Of a stretch of 64,000 nt of DNA, positions 1-9,490 are shown one piece after another. Location: the NCBI GenBank assembly GCA_045120955.1, contig JBGVFH010000010.1:17927-81926 (forward strand). Reading direction: 5' to 3'. The notes beneath the pieces were generated by a model. It was not told the origin of the DNA, did no database searches, and worked only from the letters and a program-made list of their open reading frames with translations. Origin of the DNA: JAZMZS01 sp045120955 (GTDB lineage: Bacteria; Bacillota; Clostridia; Oscillospirales; CAG-272). Made by a program: the position numbers and the translations under genes. Every line of letters starts with the position of its first letter. Within the stretch, counting starts at the first letter, position 1.

Positions 1-411
1 CTCTGCACCAAAGTCAATACATTTCGCAAAAATGTAAAGAAGGCACCGCAACGAAGCGACACCTTCTTGTCATAACAGGTACACGCCAAAACACCGCCAC
101 TTAAAGCTTGCTTACAGCATATTGAGCAAGGAAGAGTATCTTGACAAGATAACTGCCCGATTTTTGTCTCAGATCGCATCAGCAGGCTTGCGATCACGGG
201 CTTATATGCATTGAAAAATAAGCAACCGTCGGACTTATTCACTTGAAATAAAAATCCTATGTGCAGAGCGCTTCGCTCTGCACATAGGATTTTTGTGTCG
301 GATCTGTCTTTTATCGGTCGGAATACTCCGTGATATACGGCAAAGGGCAGATGCATATCTCCCTTATGCGTATATGCGCTCTACAGCTTTGCCGCAAGCC
401 GACATTTTACA
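1..411. other. Gene-poor left edge
   Basis: No supported gene. A plus-strand open frame without ATG (38-214) ends in a stop and could be a decayed gene, but nothing in it is recognisable. A short palindrome occurs near 37-72. The only clear element is the strong hairpin terminator at 248-292. Confidence 0.5.
248..292. terminator. Bidirectional intrinsic terminator after trxA
   Basis: A long perfect stem (ATCCTATGTGCAGAGCG/CGCTCTGCACATAGGAT with a short TT-type loop) is flanked by an A-tract on the left and a T-tract on the right. It can stop transcription in both directions, including the minus-strand thiN-NUDIX-trxA operon. Confidence 0.85.
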
Positions 412-717
412 TCACAGCAGCTCCTTGAAATAAGATTTCGGCTGGACACCTACACTTTTATGTTCGGCTTTTCCATCCTTGAATATTATGACTGTAGGAA
501 TAGACATGATGCCATACTCCATACAAAGTTGCTCCTGCTCGTCAACATTGACCTTGCCTACCTTGTATTTTCCGTCAGCTTCATTTGCAAGCGCCTCAAC
601 AACGGGTGCGAGCATTCGGCACGGACCGCACCACTCTGCCCAAAAATCTACCAACACGGGTATCTTTGAGTCAAGCACCTCTTCTTTAAAATTATCATTT
701 GTAAGTTTGATTTCCAT
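412..717 (-). CDS. trxA: Thioredoxin
   Basis: Small cytoplasmic disulfide reductase that passes electrons from thioredoxin reductase to target proteins. The 101-residue protein has the normal thioredoxin length, the W-C-G-P-C active site (Cys30 and Cys33) and the cis-proline loop SIPT about 40 residues later. An AGGAGG ribosome binding site precedes the ATG. It is the last gene of a minus-strand set with a NUDIX hydrolase and thiamine pyrophosphokinase, 17 bp downstream of the NUDIX gene. No reductase gene lies next to it, so its partner must be elsewhere. Confidence 0.96.
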   Translation of the reverse strand: MEIKLTNDNFKEEVLDSKIPVLVDFWAEWCGPCRMLAPVVEALANEADGKYKVGKVNVDEQEQLCMEYGIMSIPTVIIFKDGKAEHKSVGVQPKSYFKELL

Positions 718-734
718 AGTACACCTCCTATAGC

Positions 735-1298
735 TTATATTATTCCCTTTTCTTTGAGTGCCATTACTTTAAGTACCGCAACCTGGGTCTTTGCATCTCT
801 TATTTCGCCGTCAAGTGTCATCTTTACCAACGTGTCCAGCGGTATTTTTTCAACATTGAGAAATTCGTCACGGTCAAGCTCCTGCTCCCCGCCCTCTTTC
901 AGCTCTGTCGCAAGATACATATATATTACCTCATCGACAAATGCGGGTGTTGTGTATATCTCTCCTAAAAACGTATATTTGCCCGCCTCAATACCTGTCT
1001 CCTCACGCAGCTCCCGCTTCGCCGCTTCGAGATAATCCTCGCCTGCGTCAAGCTTGCCTGCGGGAATTTCACAGAGTACCTTGTCATGTGCATATCGGAA
1101 CTGCGATACGACTGTTACGTTTCCGTCCTTGTCAAGCGGCAGAACACAAACCGCACGGCAATCACGCAAAACCTCACGCACGCTCTCGCTGCCGTCCTGC
1201 AGTCTTACCTTATCCTTGTACAGATGAACCACCACGCCCTCGAATATTCTCTCCGAGCCTATACATACCTCGGTAAGGTCATCGTATTTTTTATGCAT
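735..1298 (-). CDS. NUDIX hydrolase, ADP-ribose pyrophosphatase type
   Basis: Hydrolyses nucleoside diphosphates linked to another moiety, probably ADP-ribose to AMP and ribose-5-phosphate. The NUDIX box is complete: G-x5-E-x7-REL-x-EE-x-GI, within PAGKLDAGE...RELREETGI, around residues 90-113. The YTTPAF segment after the box is typical of ADP-ribose pyrophosphatases. An earlier in-frame ATG at 1310 exists, but I chose 1298: it overlaps the thiN stop (TAATG), has GGGAG at good spacing, and suggests translational coupling. Substrate preference is inferred from the family. Confidence 0.88.
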   Translation of the reverse strand: MHKKYDDLTEVCIGSERIFEGVVVHLYKDKVRLQDGSESVREVLRDCRAVCVLPLDKDGNVTVVSQFRYAHDKVLCEIPAGKLDAGEDYLEAAKRELREETGIEAGKYTFLGEIYTTPAFVDEVIYMYLATELKEGGEQELDRDEFLNVEKIPLDTLVKMTLDGEIRDAKTQVAVLKVMALKEKGII

Positions 1299-1933
1299 TA
1301 TTTCTCCCATATCACAAGCAGATCTCCTTTCGATATTTCAAGCGTACATATTTCATTTTTAAAGCTGTTACTCACCCCAAGCGGAACGTCCGAGCGCATG
1401 GTGATGGATCTCGTTTCATATTCAAATCCGTGCATTGTGACACCTTCTGTGCTTTCGCTGAGTGAGAAAGCAGAAAAATACCCCTGACCGTCGAAAAACT
1501 CAAGCTTGCACGGTCCGCTTATCACCCGATACAGCTCCCTCTCTCCTTCCATAACGCATTTCGCACCATGGTGAGAAAGATACAGCATAAGAGATATATT
1601 GGCAAAAGTATGCTCCGGACGCTCGCCTCCCGTACAACCGCAAAGGTAAAAATCCCTGTATCCCATTCCAAGTGCCTCTTTTGCCGCATAAAAGCTGTCG
1701 GTATCATCCTTGACTCTCGGCAAAACCGTAATATCGTCAAACTCGGGTATGTAACCGAGCGAGTCAAAATCCCCTATTATCATATCGGGTACGATACCCC
1801 GATCTCTCAGATGCTCATACCCTCCGTCGAGCGCAATGATAAAAGCATCCTCGATGTTACTCAGCCTGTCACAATAAAACTCCGACGAGCCGACAAGCAA
1901 ACACATTTTTTTCTTACTACCGTCTTTACACAT
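1298..1933 (-). CDS. thiN: Thiamine pyrophosphokinase
   Basis: Transfers pyrophosphate from ATP to thiamine, making the cofactor TPP in the cytosol. At 211 residues it has the usual length. Visible motifs are ALDGG near residue 33, the metal site IGDFDSLG, and the DDTDS motif typical of the family. The usual G-G-R-x-D-H-T motif reads G-G-E-R-P-E-H-T here, so the Asp before His is Glu and Pro replaces the variable residue. A leader dyad (ATATCGG/CCGATAT) lies between the promoter and the gene. No TPP riboswitch is visible. First gene of the operon. Confidence 0.9.
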   Translation of the reverse strand: MCKDGSKKKMCLLVGSSEFYCDRLSNIEDAFIIALDGGYEHLRDRGIVPDMIIGDFDSLGYIPEFDDITVLPRVKDDTDSFYAAKEALGMGYRDFYLCGCTGGERPEHTFANISLMLYLSHHGAKCVMEGERELYRVISGPCKLEFFDGQGYFSAFSLSESTEGVTMHGFEYETRSITMRSDVPLGVSNSFKNEICTLEISKGDLLVIWEK

Positions 1934-1981
1934 ATTTCACCGCTGTATACCCGATATCGGTACGACCCGATATTTTTTTAT

Positions 1982-2010
1982 ATTCTACCATGTTTGCAGT
2001 ATTTTTTCAA
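1982..2010 (-). promoter_or_regulatory. Promoter of thiN-NUDIX-trxA operon
   Basis: On the minus strand TTGAAA (2005-2010) and TAGAAT (1982-1987) are separated by exactly 17 bp, about 50 bp upstream of thiN. Confidence 0.65.
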
Positions 2011-2082
2011 CAGTATCGAAAAATATTAACAAACAAAAAACATCTTGGAAAATTTATTTTTGTAAAATAAACGCACTTTTTG

Positions 2083-2111
2083 TTGAAAAAACAGGTCTGT
2101 AGTGTTATAAT
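2083..2111 (+). promoter_or_regulatory. Promoter of LTA synthase-like gene
   Basis: TTGAAA (2083-2088), 17 bp, TATAAT (2106-2111). It lies about 100 bp before the preferred ATG at 2210 and close to the longer open frame start at 2141, supporting the downstream start. Confidence 0.75.
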
Positions 2112-2209
2112 AACTTTATGCTTTTTATTATATAGAATGTGTGCAATTTTTTTGGCATAAATTTATTATATATTCTGTTATACATATTTTTTATAAAAGG
2201 ATAGAAAAA

Positions 2210-4393
2210 ATGAACGCAACAAAAAATGTACCGCAAGGCGGTCAGATACCGCCTTACAGAAGAACCGCTCAAAGGCGCAAATACACGCAGAAAAACGAAA
2301 CGATGTCGTATCTTTCACTTTTGTTTTTGCCGCTGTTTTTATTCGTGTGCGAATTCGTGCTTAAGCTCTCGCTGTTCGGCAGCATCAGCTTCAAGGAGAT
2401 ATTCTACATACTCGCCTTTTCTTTCTCTGCGGGAATCACGGTCACGGTGGCTTGCCGTGCGTTTGCCTGCGCAATAGCAAAGCTTGCGGAAAACAGAGAC
2501 GTTATTCGACCGCTTACCGCTGTGCTTGTCGGTATCGTTACGCTGTTCTTTACCGTACTGTTCCTTGTCCAGTATGTTTATTTCAGCTTTTTCGGTGACT
2601 TTTTCAAGTGGTCTACGATAACGATGGCAGGAGACGTAACAGACTTTTACCGTGAGATCATAGACACAGTTCTCAAGGGTTGGTATTGGGTACTGATATT
2701 TATCGTTCCGATCGTCCTTTATATCAAGTTCCCGTCAAGAAAAATGCCCGACGGCTACATGAAACCGGCAGGAGTGCTCGTTTTGCTCGCCGTTGCATTG
2801 GTATGCCATCTCAGCGCATTGACGGTAATAAATCTGGATGACGATGACTACGGAGACAAGACGTATTACAACGAAATATTCAACGCTTCTTATTCGGTAA
2901 AGAACTTCGGTCTTTTGACAGAGACAACTCTTGATATCAAGCAGTGGATATTCGGAGATCTCGGTGCGGATATAGACACTCCGACATACGTTCCACCGGT
3001 AAATCAGCTCCCCGACGTCATCGTTACACCGCCAAACAGCTCGGATACGGAAAGCTCGGGCGATACCACGGGAGGAGAAACCGTCGAGCCGCCTGTAGAG
3101 TACGGCTACAATGTCATGAGCATCGACTTTGAGTCTCTCATCGCAGGTGAAAGCGACAAAACGATAAAGAGTATGCATGAGTATTTTTCTGCTCTCGAGG
3201 GAACAAAGCAGAACAAATACACAGGCTATTTTAAAGGTAAAAACCTCATATTTATAACGCTCGAGGGCTTTTCTTACAGAGTAATCGACAAAGACCTCAC
3301 CCCCACACTTTATAAAATGGCGAATGAGGGATTTGTGTTCAAAAATTTCTACAATTCACTTTGGGGCGGCTCCACCGCAACAGGTGAGTATGCGGTCATT
3401 ACGGGTAATTTTTACAAGAGCGCAAAGTGCCTTGCAATGAGTGCTGACACGTATCAGCCGTTCGCTCTCGGAAATCAGTTTTCCTCTCTTAACTATCTCA
3501 CAACTGCATACCACAATCACACATACACCTATTATACGAGAAACGAGTCTCATCCGAACTTTGGTTATAATTGGATAGCAATAAACAACGGACTTGAGCT
3601 ACCGTCTCAATCATGGCCCAACTCCGACTATGAAATGGCTCAGGTAACGGGTCCGAGTTATGTAAGCAAGGCTCCCTTCCACACATATTACATGACTGTA
3701 AGCGGCCACGCAAACTACTCATGGGTAGGCAACACGATGTCTTCAAAGCATCGTCTCAGAGTTCAAGGACTGACAAACTATTCGGAAAACGTAAAAGCGT
3801 ATGTAGCGTGTCAGCTTGAGGTCGAGGATATGCTCACAGAGCTCATGGATCAGCTCAAGGCGGCAGGCACTCTTGATGATACGGTATTTGTAATATCCGA
3901 GGACCATTATCCCTACGCCCTCACACAAAGCGAGCTTGCGGAGCTTTATGCCCTTGATGACAACAGCAGCATTTACTCAAATTTTGACCTTTACAGAAAC
4001 TTCTTTACCATTTACTCAACGTCAATGAAAGAGCCCGTCATCATCAATGAGCCCTGCTCCGCTATCGACATACTCCCGACAGTATCAAATCTGTTCGGTC
4101 TTGAGTATGACTCGAGACTCATGATGGGAACGGACATACTCTCCGAGACGCCCAATACTGTAATTCTGAATTGCGACCAGACAGGTCCCGCATGGAACTG
4201 GATAACAAGATACGGAAGCTACAACACAAGCACCAAGGTGTTCACTCCTGCAGAAGGTGTGGCATTTGCAAGCGAACAGGCAAAGCAGGAATATATTTCC
4301 GCTATAAACACAGTAGTAAAGCTCAAGCGCACCTACTCATACCTCATTCTTGAAGAGGACTACTACAGATATCTAAAAGACTATCTGAAATAA
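2210..4393 (+). CDS. LTA synthase family sulfatase/phosphoglycerol transferase
   Basis: Membrane enzyme predicted to add glycerolphosphate units from phosphatidylglycerol to a glycolipid or wall glycan. About 30 polar residues are followed by roughly five membrane segments (about residues 32-225), then an acidic Thr/Ser-rich linker (about 265-310), then an extracellular alkaline-phosphatase-fold domain. Visible catalytic features are the metal-binding Glu in FITLEGFSY, the probable nucleophile region WGGSTATGEY, and the metal site VISEDHYPY. The ATG at 2210 has AAAGGA upstream; the frame stays open to 2141 but that part would lie near the promoter. 727 residues is normal for the family. It is monocistronic. 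The exact product (LTA or another polymer) cannot be told. Confidence 0.85.
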   Translation: MNATKNVPQGGQIPPYRRTAQRRKYTQKNETMSYLSLLFLPLFLFVCEFVLKLSLFGSISFKEIFYILAFSFSAGITVTVACRAFACAIAKLAENRDVIRPLTAVLVGIVTLFFTVLFLVQYVYFSFFGDFFKWSTITMAGDVTDFYREIIDTVLKGWYWVLIFIVPIVLYIKFPSRKMPDGYMKPAGVLVLLAVALVCHLSALTVINLDDDDYGDKTYYNEIFNASYSVKNFGLLTETTLDIKQWIFGDLGADIDTPTYVPPVNQLPDVIVTPPNSSDTESSGDTTGGETVEPPVEYGYNVMSIDFESLIAGESDKTIKSMHEYFSALEGTKQNKYTGYFKGKNLIFITLEGFSYRVIDKDLTPTLYKMANEGFVFKNFYNSLWGGSTATGEYAVITGNFYKSAKCLAMSADTYQPFALGNQFSSLNYLTTAYHNHTYTYYTRNESHPNFGYNWIAINNGLELPSQSWPNSDYEMAQVTGPSYVSKAPFHTYYMTVSGHANYSWVGNTMSSKHRLRVQGLTNYSENVKAYVACQLEVEDMLTELMDQLKAAGTLDDTVFVISEDHYPYALTQSELAELYALDDNSSIYSNFDLYRNFFTIYSTSMKEPVIINEPCSAIDILPTVSNLFGLEYDSRLMMGTDILSETPNTVILNCDQTGPAWNWITRYGSYNTSTKVFTPAEGVAFASEQAKQEYISAINTVVKLKRTYSYLILEEDYYRYLKDYLK

Positions 4394-4445
4394 AATGCAT
4401 AGTGTATAAAAGGGCAGCTTGTACTCAATATCAAACCCTATACAA

Positions 4446-4486
4446 AAAGCACTTGCAGCAAAACAGCTGCAAGTGCTTTTTTCGTT
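4446..4486. terminator. Bidirectional terminator
   Basis: AGCACTTGCAGC paired with GCTGCAAGTGCT, flanked by AAAAA and TTTTTT. It serves the plus-strand LTA synthase-like gene and probably the convergent epimerase gene. Confidence 0.85.
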
Positions 4487-4575
4487 ACTTTTTTTATAAA
4501 ATCGCAAAAACTACGCTTTTGAAAGCTTTCTCAGCAGGGTATCCCGAAGCGGGTCCTTATGTATACGTCATGCTT

Positions 4576-5451
4576 TTAGCCGAGTCTGAAATACAGCGTG
4601 CGCACAAAGGTTTCTCCTGCTTTGACACATTCGTTGCCGTAGCGCTTTTCCCACTGAAAATCGGTATCGACGTAATCGGATATTCCGCACCAAGGCTCAA
4701 TGCAGATTATCTGCATTCTGCCGCCCTTGCCCCACAGGCACATAAACGGAAAGTCCTTTATTCCCATTTCCATAAATCTGCCGCTCTCTTTTGAAAGAAG
4801 CGTGACAGAGTTTGCGCAAACATTCTCAAGCACCATCGGGCCGTTATCAAAAAAGCTGTCGGATATCTGAATATCCGTACCGTTAAGGTAGTCTGTTTTC
4901 TCATGTGTGAGCAACCATGTAGCCGGGTCCTTTGTGATCTCCTTTATATTCTGGAGACGGTCAAAGCGCATAACATAGCTGTCCGCACGCTCGCCAAGCA
5001 CTATCGGGCAGAAAAATCCCGGATGAGCTCCAAGAGAAAAATACATCTTGTCCTCTCCGTCGTTTATAACATCAAATCTCTGATATACCGTGTCTCCCTC
5101 AACGGTAAAAGTGACCGCAAATCTGAAATTGTACGGGAATACTGCTCTCGTTTTCTCAGTGTCACGCATCATGAGTGTGAGCGATGTTTCGCTCTTTTCT
5201 ACCGTCTCAAACTCGGTATCCTTTGCAAAGCCGTGCATCATAAGCGGATATTCCTTGCCCTTTACTATCATGCGGCTGTTTGCCACTCTTCCGCACGCAG
5301 GAAAAAGCAGTAAGGAGTGATTGGACCATGTCTCGGGTGCCGCCTGCCACATATACTCACGCTCGGTCTGCTTTGAATAAAGGGACTGAAGCTCCGCACC
5401 CATTGTGGATATGCTCACACGTACCTTATCGTTCTCTATGGTATGTATCAT
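4576..5451 (-). CDS. Aldose 1-epimerase family protein
   Basis: Galactose mutarotase-like protein expected to interconvert anomers of a sugar or sugar phosphate in the cytosol. The beta-sandwich family motifs are visible: HPGFF in the centre, the early MGAEL-Q-S segment, and CIEPW followed by G near the C-terminus, together matching the LacX-like branch. The start at 5451 (MIHTIEN...) has ACGAGG upstream; 25 extra N-terminal codons in the open frame are not needed. 291 residues fits the branch. It stands alone, so the substrate is unknown. Confidence 0.85.
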   Translation of the reverse strand: MIHTIENDKVRVSISTMGAELQSLYSKQTEREYMWQAAPETWSNHSLLLFPACGRVANSRMIVKGKEYPLMMHGFAKDTEFETVEKSETSLTLMMRDTEKTRAVFPYNFRFAVTFTVEGDTVYQRFDVINDGEDKMYFSLGAHPGFFCPIVLGERADSYVMRFDRLQNIKEITKDPATWLLTHEKTDYLNGTDIQISDSFFDNGPMVLENVCANSVTLLSKESGRFMEMGIKDFPFMCLWGKGGRMQIICIEPWCGISDYVDTDFQWEKRYGNECVKAGETFVRTLYFRLG

Positions 5452-5576
5452 ATCAAAAACCTCGTAAAATAAACATTTAAAAAAGCATCTCTGCAATATC
5501 TTACTACATACCGACCGAAATATCAATATTATACGCTTTACAAAAAATTCAATAATTTTATAAAAAAAGCAAATAA

Positions 5577-5616
5577 AAATCGGCGAGACCCGTTTAAAAG
5601 GTCTTTCGCCGATTTA
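5577..5616 (-). terminator. Terminator of alaS
   Basis: On the minus strand AATCGGCGA...AGACC pairs with GGTCT...GCCGATT and is followed by TTTATTT, 10-45 bp past the alaS stop. Confidence 0.8.
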
Positions 5617-5623
5617 TTACTTT

Positions 5624-8251
5624 TTATTTTATCATATCCGAAAGGATAGCCGACGCAGCGGATAGTGCTTCATCTACCTTTGCGATATCCTTTCCTCCGC
5701 TCATTGCGCTGTCGGGGCGTCCTCCGCCGTTTCCTCCGCATATAGCAGATACAGCCTTGCAAAGCATTCCCGCATGAGCACCGTGCGCAACAGCCTCCTT
5801 ACCGCAGGCACAAGCAAAGTTGAGCTTGTCTCCGTTTATCGCAGCTATGAGTGCCACAGCATCGGGCATCTCTGCCTTTATCTTATCCGTAACGGCTCTT
5901 GCGTTGTTGGGGTTGTCCTCGATCCTTGCACAGATGAGCTTTATTCCCTTTACGTCAACAGCATTAGCCTTCATTGCATCAAGCTTAGATGCAGAGAGCT
6001 TTTCGTTTGCCGCCTCAAGCTCACGTTTGCCCGCCTTCAGTTCTTCCTGCAGCTGTGCCGCCTTCTTTGCGATGTCACGGCTGTTGTTTACCTTCAGCTT
6101 TTGAGCTGTCATGTCAATGAGCTGCTGCTGTTCTTTAATAAGCTCAAGCACGCCCAGTCCCGTTACAGCCTCTATTCTGCGGACGCCTGCCGCAACGCTC
6201 GACTCGCCGACGACCTTTAAAAGTCCTACCTTTGCGGTATTGTCAAGATGCGTACCTGCGCAAAGCTCCATTGAAAAATCGCCCATCTTTACAACACGGA
6301 CTACCTTGCCGTACTTTTCTCCGAACAGAGCCATAGCGCCCATTTTCTTTGCGTTTTCGGGGTCTGTTTCAGTAACCGTGATCTCCTCGCCTGACAGAAT
6401 GTGAGAGTTTACAAGAGACTCTACCTCTGCTATCTGCTCATCTGTCATTGCCGAATAATGAGAGAAGTCAAAACGGCACTTTGATTCATCAACATACGAG
6501 CCTGCCTGCTCAACATGATTGCCGAGTACCGCACGGAGCGCCGCCTGCAAAAGATGCGCTGCGGAGTGATTACGGCGAATTGCCGCACGACGCTCTGCAT
6601 TGATCTGCGCTGTTACGCACTCGCCTTTTGTGAGCGTTCCGCTGACCATACGGCATATGTGGATATACACACCGTCAGTCTTCTTTGTATCAATGACCTC
6701 TACGGTCGCTTTATCGCAGCTTATGCTTCCGCTGTCGCCTACCTGACCGCCGCCCTCTCCGTAGAATGGTGTTCTGTCGAGCACAAGGCTGAACTCACCC
6801 TCGTTTACACTTTCAAGTTCCTCGTCGTTGTCAATGATGGCAATGACCTTTGCCTCGCTTGAATTTTCTGTATAACCGGTAAATTCGGTAACAGGAAGAG
6901 AAGCAAGGATAGTTTTTGATGCGTTTGACCATCCGCTGATATTCGAACGTGCGTTTCTTGCACGCTCTCTCTGTGCGTTCATCTGAGCTGTAAAGCCGTC
7001 CTCGTCAAGCTCCAGCCCCTGCTCGGAGGCTATCTCACGTGTGAGATCTATCGGAAAGCCGTATGTGTCATAAAGCTTGAACACATCCTCGCCGTCGATA
7101 ACAGACAGTCCCTTTTCCTTCGCATCATCTATAAGCGTGTTGAGGATATTGAGACCTGCATCTATCGTTGCATCAAATCTTTCTTCCTCAAGTGAGAGTA
7201 TCTTCTTTATATAATCCTGCTTCTCTGTAAGCTCGGGATATGCGTCGCAGTTCTGGCTGATCGCAACGTCGCAAAGCTCGGACAAGAATGCACGGTCGAT
7301 ACCGAGCAGCTTTGAATGTCTTGCGGCACGGCGTATAATACGGCGAAGAACGTAGCCTCTTCCCTCGTTTGAAGGGTTGACTCCGTCGCATATCATAAAC
7401 ATTGCGCTTCTGATATGGTCGGTCACAACACGGATAGAAACATCGTTATCCTCATTCTCTCCGTATTTTTTGCCCGACATCTCGCAAACCTTGTCGAGTA
7501 TTTTTCTGACCGTATCTACCTCAAAGAGATTGTCAACTCCCTGAAGAACACACGCAAGTCTCTCAAGACCCATACCCGTATCTATGTTTTTTTGTATAAG
7601 CTCTGTGTAATTGCCCTGTCCGTCATTGTTGAACTGCGAAAATACGTTGTTCCATATTTCCATAAATCTGTCGCAGTCGCATCCGGGCTTGCAGTCCGGC
7701 TTTCCGCAGCCATACTTGAGTCCTCTGTCAAAGTATATCTCAGAGCAAGGGCCGCAGGGTCCTGAGCCATGCTCCCAGAAATTGTCCTCTTTTCCGAGGC
7801 GTATGACCTTTTCGGGAGAAACGCCTATCTCCTTTGTCCATATATCGAACGCTTCCTCATCATTTTCATATATCGACGGGTAAAGAAGCTCTGCCGGTAT
7901 CTCCAGCCACTCGGTAAGAAATTCCCACGCCCAGGCTATTGCCTCATGCTTGAAATAATCGCCGAATGAAAAGTTTCCGAGCATCTCAAAATATGTACCG
8001 TGGCGGGCAGTTTTTCCTACTCGCTCAAGGTCGGGAGTGCGGATGCAGCGCTGGCAGGTCGTGACACGGCGGCGCGGCGGCTCCTCTTCGCCCGTAAAAT
8101 ATTTTTTCATCGGGGCCATTCCCGAATTTATGAGCAAAAGGCTCTTGTCGTTTATCGGAACAAGCGGAAAGCTCGGAAGTCTGAGGTGTCCCTTTGTTTC
8201 AAAAAAGGAGAGATATTTTTCTCTGACCTCGTTGAGTGACATCCATCTCAT
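5624..8251 (-). CDS. alaS: Alanyl-tRNA synthetase
   Basis: Charges tRNA-Ala with alanine. 875 residues is full length. Order of domains: class II catalytic core (about 1-240, with FLFETKGH-like start and motif 2 region TTCQRCIRTPDLERVG), tRNA recognition domain, editing domain with the zinc-binding HSAAH and CAGTH motifs (about 560-670), and a C-terminal DHHA1 domain ending in GGNGGGRPD. ATG has a fair SD upstream. A promoter with 18-bp spacing lies just upstream, and no T-box leader fits in the short gap. Confidence 0.97.
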   Translation of the reverse strand: MRWMSLNEVREKYLSFFETKGHLRLPSFPLVPINDKSLLLINSGMAPMKKYFTGEEEPPRRRVTTCQRCIRTPDLERVGKTARHGTYFEMLGNFSFGDYFKHEAIAWAWEFLTEWLEIPAELLYPSIYENDEEAFDIWTKEIGVSPEKVIRLGKEDNFWEHGSGPCGPCSEIYFDRGLKYGCGKPDCKPGCDCDRFMEIWNNVFSQFNNDGQGNYTELIQKNIDTGMGLERLACVLQGVDNLFEVDTVRKILDKVCEMSGKKYGENEDNDVSIRVVTDHIRSAMFMICDGVNPSNEGRGYVLRRIIRRAARHSKLLGIDRAFLSELCDVAISQNCDAYPELTEKQDYIKKILSLEEERFDATIDAGLNILNTLIDDAKEKGLSVIDGEDVFKLYDTYGFPIDLTREIASEQGLELDEDGFTAQMNAQRERARNARSNISGWSNASKTILASLPVTEFTGYTENSSEAKVIAIIDNDEELESVNEGEFSLVLDRTPFYGEGGGQVGDSGSISCDKATVEVIDTKKTDGVYIHICRMVSGTLTKGECVTAQINAERRAAIRRNHSAAHLLQAALRAVLGNHVEQAGSYVDESKCRFDFSHYSAMTDEQIAEVESLVNSHILSGEEITVTETDPENAKKMGAMALFGEKYGKVVRVVKMGDFSMELCAGTHLDNTAKVGLLKVVGESSVAAGVRRIEAVTGLGVLELIKEQQQLIDMTAQKLKVNNSRDIAKKAAQLQEELKAGKRELEAANEKLSASKLDAMKANAVDVKGIKLICARIEDNPNNARAVTDKIKAEMPDAVALIAAINGDKLNFACACGKEAVAHGAHAGMLCKAVSAICGGNGGGRPDSAMSGGKDIAKVDEALSAASAILSDMIK

Positions 8252-8276
8252 AATTTTGTTCTCCTGTTTTTTCTTT

Positions 8277-8306
8277 ATTATAGTCTATATCAAAATATAA
8301 TTTCAA
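8277..8306 (-). promoter_or_regulatory. Promoter of alaS
   Basis: Minus strand TTGAAA (8301-8306), 18 bp, TATAAT (8277-8282), 26 bp before the ATG. Confidence 0.7.
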
Positions 8307-8321
8307 ACATTGCCAAAACAC

Positions 8322-8352
8322 CCGAAAACCCGTGCATATACACGGGCTTCGT
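8322..8352 (-). terminator. Terminator after the TIGR04086-type gene
   Basis: GCCCGTG-TATATG-CACGGG on the minus strand followed by TTTT, 50-80 bp past the stop of the upstream gene. Confidence 0.7.
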
Positions 8353-8400
8353 TTTTAGCTTTTTTGTGCGTCACATCGGCAGGTACACCGCCGCTGTTTT

Positions 8401-8841
8401 TCAGTAAGCTCTGCGCCTCTTTTTTCTCCCGCCCGAAAGCTTGCTTGCCGCAACTGTCCCGAGACAATGCAACGCAAACGATGCGGCATAACCGCACATC
8501 ATAAGAAGCGGGTCATTTATGCTGTCAAAGGCAAGCGCCAAGATTAAAAGCAAAGCCACAAACATCCCGCCCGCCATACATGAGACGAGCATAGCGTTCT
8601 GCCTTGCAATAACCGAGGAGATGATGCCCCCCGCAAAAGACGCAACCGCAAGACAGATCAATGCCGCCGTCCCTGTGACAGCCCCCGGATCTGCAAACGA
8701 GTACGCACCGACAGTAAATGCCACAAGCAAAAGCGCAGTTACCGTCAAGGTCAGAGCAAAGCTTTTGAGTGCGGGCAGCAAGGCGGGGACCGACGTATCC
8801 TGCGCCGACACCTGCCTTGACCTTGTTTTTTGTTTTGTCAT
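8401..8841 (-). CDS. TIGR04086-type small membrane protein
   Basis: A 146-residue protein with four hydrophobic segments (about residues 25-50, 55-77, 83-105, 108-130) and a strongly basic C-terminus (GGRKKRRRAY). This matches the clostridial TIGR04086 family, which is commonly found beside yajC; the function is unknown. It lies 80 bp downstream of yajC on the same strand and has a GGAGG ribosome binding site. Family assignment rests on length, topology and neighbourhood, not on a search. Confidence 0.7.
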   Translation of the reverse strand: MTKQKTRSRQVSAQDTSVPALLPALKSFALTLTVTALLLVAFTVGAYSFADPGAVTGTAALICLAVASFAGGIISSVIARQNAMLVSCMAGGMFVALLLILALAFDSINDPLLMMCGYAASFALHCLGTVAASKLSGGRKKRRRAY

Positions 8842-8921
8842 TTTATTTTCCTCCGAGAATAAAACCTTTTCATAAAAAGTCTATTCACAGAGAATAAACA
8901 ATATGACGGCGTGATGCGATT

Positions 8922-9242
8922 TTATTCGCAGTCCTCTGCCTTTACGTCAACTCTCGCAATAGCTGTTTTGAGAAAACGGATCTTTGTCTTGTCCTTGCTG
9001 GTCTCGATCGTAACAGTCTCTTCCTTCATCGAAACGATCTTTCCGATGATACCGCTGTGAGTCGTGATCTCGTCGCCGACCTGAAGCGAATCCATCAGAT
9101 TGCGTGCTTCCTTCTCCTGCTTTTTCTGAGGTCTGTACATCAGAAAATAGAAAACAGCAATAAGTGCAACGATCATGATAATGCTCGACCACATCGAACC
9201 CGACTGTGCCGCGGCACTCTCATCAAGAAGCCAATTAAACAT
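8922..9242 (-). CDS. yajC: Preprotein translocase subunit YajC
   Basis: Accessory membrane subunit associated with the Sec translocon (SecDF-YajC). 106 residues: a single membrane segment (about residues 17-36), then FLMYRPQKKQEKE and the family core VGDEITTHSGIIGKI. CAGGAGG precedes the ATG. secDF is not in the window. Confidence 0.95.
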   Translation of the reverse strand: MFNWLLDESAAAQSGSMWSSIIMIVALIAVFYFLMYRPQKKQEKEARNLMDSLQVGDEITTHSGIIGKIVSMKEETVTIETSKDKTKIRFLKTAIARVDVKAEDCE

Positions 9243-9425
9243 TTTTTACCTCCTGCGCCCTGCGCATAAAAATTATAAAAACATATACCTATCTATTATA
9301 TACTGTTTTTTTGCTTTTTTCAATAGCTTTAATATAAAAAAGGGAGAAAAAGCCGTTTTTTAACCGTGATTTAACCGCAGGCTCATCTTCCTCCGTGCAG
9401 AAAGGGTATTTTAGCAAAAAAACTC

Positions 9426-9455
9426 TTGTATTTTAGGTGCTTGCCGTGGTATGAT
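9426..9455 (+). promoter_or_regulatory. Promoter of ppa
   Basis: TTGTAT (9426-9431), 18 bp, TATGAT (9450-9455), followed by AAGGAGG and the ATG at 9491. Confidence 0.6.
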
Positions 9456-9490
9456 AAAATAAATGACATCGCTAAGGAGGTTTTTTTGAT

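Noticed and set aside
38..214. Plus-strand frame at the left edge
   Set aside because: No start codon or recognisable domain; probably chance or a decayed gene.
1934..2080. TPP riboswitch before thiN
   Set aside because: No CUGAGA or other TPP core motif; only a small dyad is present.
8252..8400. T-box leader of alaS
   Set aside because: The gap is too short and shows a promoter and upstream terminator but no T-box core or specifier region.
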